Position numbers and translations under genes: made by a program. The notes beneath the pieces were generated by a model, which was given only the letters and a program-made list of their open reading frames with translations, made no database searches and had not been told where the DNA came from. Shown piece after piece: positions 60,159 through 64,000 of a DNA stretch of 64,000 nucleotides (position 1 is the stretch's first letter; the number at the start of each line of letters is the position of its first letter). Source of the stretch: Brevibacillus_C sp046036945 (GTDB lineage: Bacteria; Bacillota; Bacilli; Brevibacillales; Brevibacillaceae); contig NZ_JBJQOQ010000003.1 in NCBI RefSeq assembly GCF_046036945.1, forward strand, positions 62,001-126,000, in the 5' to 3' direction.

Positions 60159-60186
60159 ACAAAATCTTTTATACATTTTGTATAAT
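60159..60186 (+). promoter_or_regulatory. Promoter with overlapping dyad upstream of the PucR-type gene
   Basis: ACAAAAT (60159-60165) and ATTTTGT (60175-60181) form a perfect inverted repeat that runs into a TATAAT at 60181-60186. The -35 is poor (GACA near 60158). This is the only clear -10 in the divergent region. The dyad is placed for autoregulation or control of yodT. Confidence 0.5.
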
Positions 60187-60211
60187 GAATCTAGGAAGGA
60201 GGCGGGTGCCG

Positions 60212-61744
60212 ATGAGTATTACCATTCGTGAAGCGCTGCAGCTGCCGGACATGGTGCAGACGCGGCTCGTAGCCGGAGAATCGGGGCTGGACAATCAGAT
60301 TCGCTGGGTGACGATCGTCGAAATCCTGGATGATACGACCCGCCTGCAAGCGGGAGAGTTTTTGATTACGACAGGTTTTGGCCTGGAGGAGGACCGAGAG
60401 AAACTGGAGCAGTTCATTCCCCGGCTGGCCAGGCGCGGTCTGAGCGGTGTGGCGATCCATACCGGTTTCTACCTGCGGGAGATTCCCCAGGCGCTGATCG
60501 AGACGGCCAACCGGCACGGCCTGCCGCTGATCGAAATTCCCGTAGAGTTAAATTTTTCCCATGTGACCAAGGCGATCCTGCAGCCGATCGTCAATCGACA
60601 ATTCGAGACGCTCGCCTATTCACAGGCGATTCACGAACAGATGATTCGCATCTCGCTTTCAGGCGGAGGATTGGCGGCGATCGCCGGCGAGTTGGCCCGA
60701 CTGACAAAAGGGAACGTCACCATCCGCGACGCCTTCGGCCATCAGTTCGCCGCCACGCCATCCAAATCGGAAAGCGTTGAGCCTGCTGAGGAGGTCTCGC
60801 TGCCGATCCAGACGGCGCGGGAGACGTACGGTACCGTCACGCTGTCCAAGCCCTGCCGCGAGTGGCAGGAACTGGACCAGATCGCGCTGCAGCACGCCAG
60901 TACACTGTGCGCTCTGGAATTCGTCAAAGAGCGTGCTGTCATCGAGGCCGAGTGGCGGATGCAGGGAGATTTTGCCGAAGAGATAATCAACGGCCGCTTT
61001 TCCCGGAGCCGCGACACTGAGACGCGCAGCCGGATGCTGGGGTACCCGCTGGCCGGCTGCCATCAGGTCGCAGCGCTGCAGGTCGGCGCTGCGGATCAGC
61101 TTGCCGAAGCGGCAGAGCAGCACCACAAACTGATTCGGTTCGTCAAGCGGCTCGCCGAGAATCACGGCGTCCCCTGCCTGCTGCGGGAGCGCAGCGCCCA
61201 TCTGCTGATGATTCTGCCCAGCGGCAAAGCAAGCGACCGTCTGCTTGCCCAACTGCCGGCCCAATGGGCAAAGTCAGCCCCCGATTCCCCTTTGGCCGCA
61301 GCCGTTAGCAGCCCGCGCAGCGAGCTGGCCGAACTGGCAGAAGCCGCACAGGAGGCTGTCTACGCCCTGCAGGTGTACCCGCTCATCAAGCCCCAGGCTC
61401 CGGTGCTCCGCTATGCAGACATGGAGGGGTATCAATTTTTATTTCCGTTTCATCAGCAACAGGAGGCGCTGCGCAAGCTGTGGAGTCCGCTGCTGGATGA
61501 GCTGCTGGCATACGACAAACAGTACGGGCACCGCCTGCTGGATACCCTGCAGGTGTATCTGGAGGCCAACCTGAACGGGCTGCAGGCAGCGCAAACCCTC
61601 TACATTCACCGCCACACCTTAAAGTACCGGCTGCAGCAGATTGAAGCGAAAACCGGCAAATCGCTGGCGAATGCCGCCCAGCGCTGGCAGCTGCAGCTGG
61701 CATTGATGGCGTACCGCCTGCAGGTCATCCTGTTCAAAAGCTAG
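60212..61744 (+). CDS. PucR-family transcriptional regulator
   Basis: A 510-residue regulator: an N-terminal PucR-type sensory domain (TIREALQLPDMVQTRLVAG, then LQAGEFLITTGFGL), a middle region, and a C-terminal PucR HTH_30 domain (LLDTLQVYLEANLNGLQAA, IHRHTLKYRLQQIE). PucR proteins control purine, amino-acid or GABA use. Here it is divergent from yodT and convergent with ablB, so it probably controls the beta-lysine genes. I chose the ATG at 60212, preceded by AAGGAGG; the longer frame runs through the promoter. Its stop overlaps that of ablB. Confidence 0.88.
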   Translation: MSITIREALQLPDMVQTRLVAGESGLDNQIRWVTIVEILDDTTRLQAGEFLITTGFGLEEDREKLEQFIPRLARRGLSGVAIHTGFYLREIPQALIETANRHGLPLIEIPVELNFSHVTKAILQPIVNRQFETLAYSQAIHEQMIRISLSGGGLAAIAGELARLTKGNVTIRDAFGHQFAATPSKSESVEPAEEVSLPIQTARETYGTVTLSKPCREWQELDQIALQHASTLCALEFVKERAVIEAEWRMQGDFAEEIINGRFSRSRDTETRSRMLGYPLAGCHQVAALQVGAADQLAEAAEQHHKLIRFVKRLAENHGVPCLLRERSAHLLMILPSGKASDRLLAQLPAQWAKSAPDSPLAAAVSSPRSELAELAEAAQEAVYALQVYPLIKPQAPVLRYADMEGYQFLFPFHQQQEALRKLWSPLLDELLAYDKQYGHRLLDTLQVYLEANLNGLQAAQTLYIHRHTLKYRLQQIEAKTGKSLANAAQRWQLQLALMAYRLQVILFKS

Positions 61745-62574
61745 TCATGCGAAGGCCTCAGCGGTTTTACCCATATATTCATATCCTCGAACCCGGAGTA
61801 GATCGTACAATTGTTGATCAGCCTTCCGCGGTAGGCAAATCCGTGTTTGGCTGCCGTGATGTTCATGCCGTGCGACTGGGCCCGGGTCAAGGTATAGAGG
61901 TAGTAAATCCCTATCTGCTCCATTTTCGCTTCCAGTGTGTAAAACAGCGGCTGCAGCAGACCGCGTCCCAGGTGATCCGGATGGGTAGCGCAATCCGTGA
62001 ATTCGACGGATCCGTATTCCGGACTCACCTCGGCTGAGGCGGCGCAGACGATCTTTCCGCCGCATTCGACGACTGTGTAGTGCGTATTCTCTTGCATCGT
62101 CTTGCGGACATAGGCGGGATCGTCCATCGGCGTCGGGTAAGTGGCAAACACAATCCCGTACAGCCGGGCCAGTTCTTCCGCGTCCGCCTCCACAGCTTCC
62201 CGCTGACGGTAACCATCTGGCAGTCCGCTCGCTGCAGCAGCGCCGGCCTTTGCCTTGGCCAGGCTTGCCTGCAGCACCTCCTCGGCCAAATCGGCGGCAG
62301 CCGAGACCGCTCGCTCCTCGCTGAGAAAGCGCGCCATCATGTACGCGTTTCTGCCCAAATCGAATCCGTCGATCCTCCCTTCCAACGTGTATCCGAGCGA
62401 CTGCAGCTTCTCCACATCTGCCTTGGCGGCGTAGACGATGCATTTGGTCAAGCGTTCGGCCAGAGCAATCCGCTCCATCTCGGCGTGAAGCGCGTCCAGG
62501 CCTTCTGGCCGATAGCGCAGCAATTTGACCCGTTTGTTCTGCTTGTCGACGATCAGGTGATGTTGATCCGGCAT
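61741..62574 (-). CDS. ablB: Beta-lysine N6-acetyltransferase (AblB/YodP-like)
   Basis: A 277-residue GNAT-family protein. The N-terminal half (LSEERAVSA and a helical linker) is specific to AblB/YodP. The C-terminal GNAT domain has the acetyl-CoA loop HPDHLGRGLLQPL and the NITAAKHGFAYRGRL tail. AblB acetylates beta-lysine, in archaea as an osmolyte step and in Bacillus as a degradation step. With yodQRST nearby the latter is likely. GAGGGGGAAG precedes the ATG at 62574. The lysine 2,3-aminomutase gene that usually accompanies it is not in the window. Confidence 0.88.
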   Translation of the reverse strand: MPDQHHLIVDKQNKRVKLLRYRPEGLDALHAEMERIALAERLTKCIVYAAKADVEKLQSLGYTLEGRIDGFDLGRNAYMMARFLSEERAVSAAADLAEEVLQASLAKAKAGAAAASGLPDGYRQREAVEADAEELARLYGIVFATYPTPMDDPAYVRKTMQENTHYTVVECGGKIVCAASAEVSPEYGSVEFTDCATHPDHLGRGLLQPLFYTLEAKMEQIGIYYLYTLTRAQSHGMNITAAKHGFAYRGRLINNCTIYSGFEDMNIWVKPLRPSHD

Positions 62575-62733
62575 GCCTCTTCCCCCTCTTTGCGGGTATG
62601 GTTCTACTCCCATTGTAGCGCTTTTTTCCGGCACGTCATTCTCCACAGTGTACAAAACCCTCCTGATAGGCATTCGCCTTTTTTTGCCCCGCTGCATACA
62701 AATAAACAAACGCCCAAAGGAGGTTGACGGGAC

Positions 62734-62820
62734 ATGGAGCAGGGTTGTTCAGGCGACCATTTTCTCACCGTACTTGTCCTGTTTGTGCTGCTGGTCATCG
62801 TACTGAAACTGCAAAAATAA
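62734..62820 (+). CDS. YjcZ-like micro-protein of 28 residues
   Basis: A 28-codon frame with AAAGGAGG ideally placed (about eleven bases before the ATG). The product has a short hydrophilic start (MEQGCSGDHF) and then one membrane helix (LTVLVLFVLLVIVLKLQK). This is the layout of YjcZ-family sporulation micro-proteins, whose helix typically reads like FALIVVLFILLIIVG. A CATACAAAT at about 62694-62702 could be a sporulation sigma-E/K -10, but the -35 is not clear. It is too short for usual gene callers. The glpQ gene follows 91 bp downstream. Confidence 0.6.
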   Translation: MEQGCSGDHFLTVLVLFVLLVIVLKLQK

Positions 62821-62911
62821 CAGCAGCCGCTCATCCCTCCTACCAAGCTGTTCAGTTGGGGATGCCGGGCGCATATCTATGGAAATAACGGGAAAAAAGG
62901 AGGAAGCTCAC

Positions 62912-63649
62912 GTGAAGCCTCTTATCTACGCCCACCGGGGTGCCTCCGGACGCTATCCAGAAAATACATTTGACGCCTTTCACGCCGCTCTGCGGCACGG
63001 GGCAGACGGCATCGAGCTGGACGTACAGCTCAGCTCCGATCACGAGGTCGTCGTCATCCACGATGTAAAAGTTAACAGGACCACCAACGGCACGGGACTG
63101 GTTCAAAATCATACCTGGAAGGAACTGCGGCAGCTAAGCGCCGGCGGGTGGTTTCATCCACGCTTTCAGGGCGCCCGCATTCCCAGCCTGCATGAAGTGT
63201 TTGCCTTTGCCAAGCCGACTAGCCTTCGCTTGATTCTGGAGATGAAAAACTTGCTCGTACCCCAACCCGGCTTGGAGGACAAAGTACTGGAGCTGATCGA
63301 CCTGTACAAGCTGGAGAAACGCGTGACGATCTCTTCCTTTAATTACAACAGCCTTGGCGAGATCAAGCGGAAGAACCGGAAGATCCAAACGGCACTGCTC
63401 TACATCGGGAAGCTGAAAGACCCCTGGGAAGTAGCCGAACAATACCAAACCGAGCAGCTTCATGCACCCGCCGAAGGGATCGACCCGGCTTTTTTGGATC
63501 AGGCCCATCGGCGCAAACTGTCTGTCATTGCCTGGACCGTTAACGATCCTTCGGCAATCAAGCGTCTTGCCTCCTGGAATATAGACGGTCTTATCACCAA
63601 CTACCCCCGTAGGGCACGAAAACTGATCGACGCAAAAAAAGAACCCTAG
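62912..63649 (+). CDS. glpQ: Glycerophosphodiester phosphodiesterase, cytosolic
   Basis: A 245-residue enzyme that hydrolyses glycerophosphodiesters to glycerol-3-phosphate. Catalytic motifs: AHRGASGRYPENT (His and the Glu/Asn loop) and ELDVQLSSDHEVVVIHD (metal-binding Glu/Asp and second His). There is no signal peptide, so it acts inside the cell, unlike secreted GlpQ. I chose the GTG at 62912, preceded by AAAAAAGGAGG, over the in-frame ATG at 62879, which has no ribosome site and adds a non-family leader. A terminator follows. Confidence 0.9.
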   Translation: MKPLIYAHRGASGRYPENTFDAFHAALRHGADGIELDVQLSSDHEVVVIHDVKVNRTTNGTGLVQNHTWKELRQLSAGGWFHPRFQGARIPSLHEVFAFAKPTSLRLILEMKNLLVPQPGLEDKVLELIDLYKLEKRVTISSFNYNSLGEIKRKNRKIQTALLYIGKLKDPWEVAEQYQTEQLHAPAEGIDPAFLDQAHRRKLSVIAWTVNDPSAIKRLASWNIDGLITNYPRRARKLIDAKKEP

Positions 63650-63668
63650 GCAGGCGGGTTCTCATTTT
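63640..63668. terminator. Bidirectional terminator between glpQ and the radical SAM gene
   Basis: AGAACCC (63640-63646) pairs with GGGTTCT (63656-63662). An A-run lies to the left and CATTTTG to the right, so it can serve both convergent genes. Confidence 0.7.
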
Positions 63669-63691
63669 GTTGCGTATATTGGAATTTATCC

Positions 63692-64000
63692 CTAATATTT
63701 ATAAATTTTCCCTTGCCAGGTATTCCGCCTTGCCATCTCTGCATGGATGCCGTTCAGGACCTCCCACTTTTTCCGGCTCCACATCGGTCCGATCAACAAA
63801 TCTGCCGGACCGTCCCCTGTGATGCGGTGAACGATCATCTCGGGCGGCAGGATTTCCAGGGTGTCGACGACCAGCTTCGTGTACTCCTCCCGAGACAGAA
63901 ATTGCAGCAAGCCTTGTTCATACTGCTTGACCATCGGCGTGTTGCGCAGCAAGTGGAGCAGGTGAATTTTGATTCCCTGTACATCCAGGCGGGCGACAGC
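63692..64000 (-). CDS. ytqA: TIGR01212-family radical SAM protein, C-terminal part
   Basis: The leftward frame is open from the right edge to a TAG at 63692-63694 and gives about 102 residues. LDVQGIKIHLLHLLRNTPM, MIVHRITGDGPADLLIGP and the closing RKKWEVLNGI match the end of the YtqA (TIGR01212) family. Its N-terminal CxxxCxxC radical SAM site is outside the window. The family resembles the Elp3-like radical SAM group; its substrate is not settled. Confidence 0.85.
   Translation of the reverse strand, partial: AVARLDVQGIKIHLLHLLRNTPMVKQYEQGLLQFLSREEYTKLVVDTLEILPPEMIVHRITGDGPADLLIGPMWSRKKWEVLNGIHAEMARRNTWQGKIYKY

Noticed and set aside
1..64000. CRISPR arrays, rRNA genes, complete transposases or prophage modules
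   Set aside because: I saw no regularly spaced repeats, no rRNA sequence and no transposase, integrase or phage structural gene.

Overview
This window looks like a chromosomal segment of a moderately GC-rich, spore-forming Bacillales bacterium, probably Brevibacillus-like. The evidence is strong Shine-Dalgarno sites, B. subtilis-type neighbourhoods (ywbI-ywbH-ywbG, yodT-S-R-Q-P, a YuxG-like aldolase/dehydrogenase), sigma-A promoters with 17-bp spacers and a tiny YjcZ-like membrane protein. The genus is inferred from gene content only.

Bases 1-7.3 kb hold the 3' end of an S58 (DmpA-type) peptidase, a methyltransferase, recQ, an HAD phosphatase, an LD-carboxypeptidase and a CidR/CidA/CidB-type holin-like module. 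Bases 7.3-18.1 kb are the most distinctive part. A secreted cyanophycinase, a Rhizobium-type asparaginase and a complete oligopeptide ABC transporter are read leftward from a near-consensus sigma-54 (-24/-12) promoter. A divergent sigma-54 activator sits beside it. One permease of the transporter carries an extra segment of about 220 residues that looks like bacterial Ig-like repeats. I read the locus as a nitrogen-responsive system that cuts extracellular cyanophycin, imports the dipeptides and processes them inside.

Bases 18.1-24 kb hold an apparently decayed stretch, a 54-residue gene missed by ordinary ORF length cut-offs, a truncated flavin-binding gene, and an assimilatory sulfate operon (sulfite reductase, a small DUF3906-like protein, cysH, sat, cysC) with a perfect sigma-A promoter. 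Bases 24-28 kb hold a methyltransferase, phzF with a divergent LysR gene, and an aldo/keto reductase.

Bases 28-39.5 kb are a leftward sugar operon: an AlsE-like epimerase, a PfkB kinase, a ribose/rhamnose-type ABC importer, a rhamnulose-phosphate aldolase/lactaldehyde dehydrogenase fusion, rhamnose isomerase and rhamnulokinase. It has a clear promoter and a cre-like site. Its likely DeoR regulator lies 4.8 kb away at 44.2-45.0 kb, behind a lower-GC insertion (about 39.5-44.1 kb) that carries an azoreductase-like gene, a RadC/JAB gene, an unrecognised 346-residue protein, an AT-rich membrane protein and many perfect inverted repeats.

Bases 45-54.3 kb hold an HAD phosphatase, a three-subunit molybdenum hydroxylase, several small unknown genes, an AraC/GyrI regulator, tRNA-Ser(UGA) and an MdtG-like exporter. 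Bases 54.4-62.6 kb hold an aldehyde dehydrogenase and the downstream part of the beta-lysine (kamA-yodPQRST) pathway, here interrupted by a PucR-type regulator and lacking kamA in the window. The window ends with a YjcZ-like micro-gene, a glycerophosphodiesterase and the 3' end of a TIGR01212 radical SAM gene.
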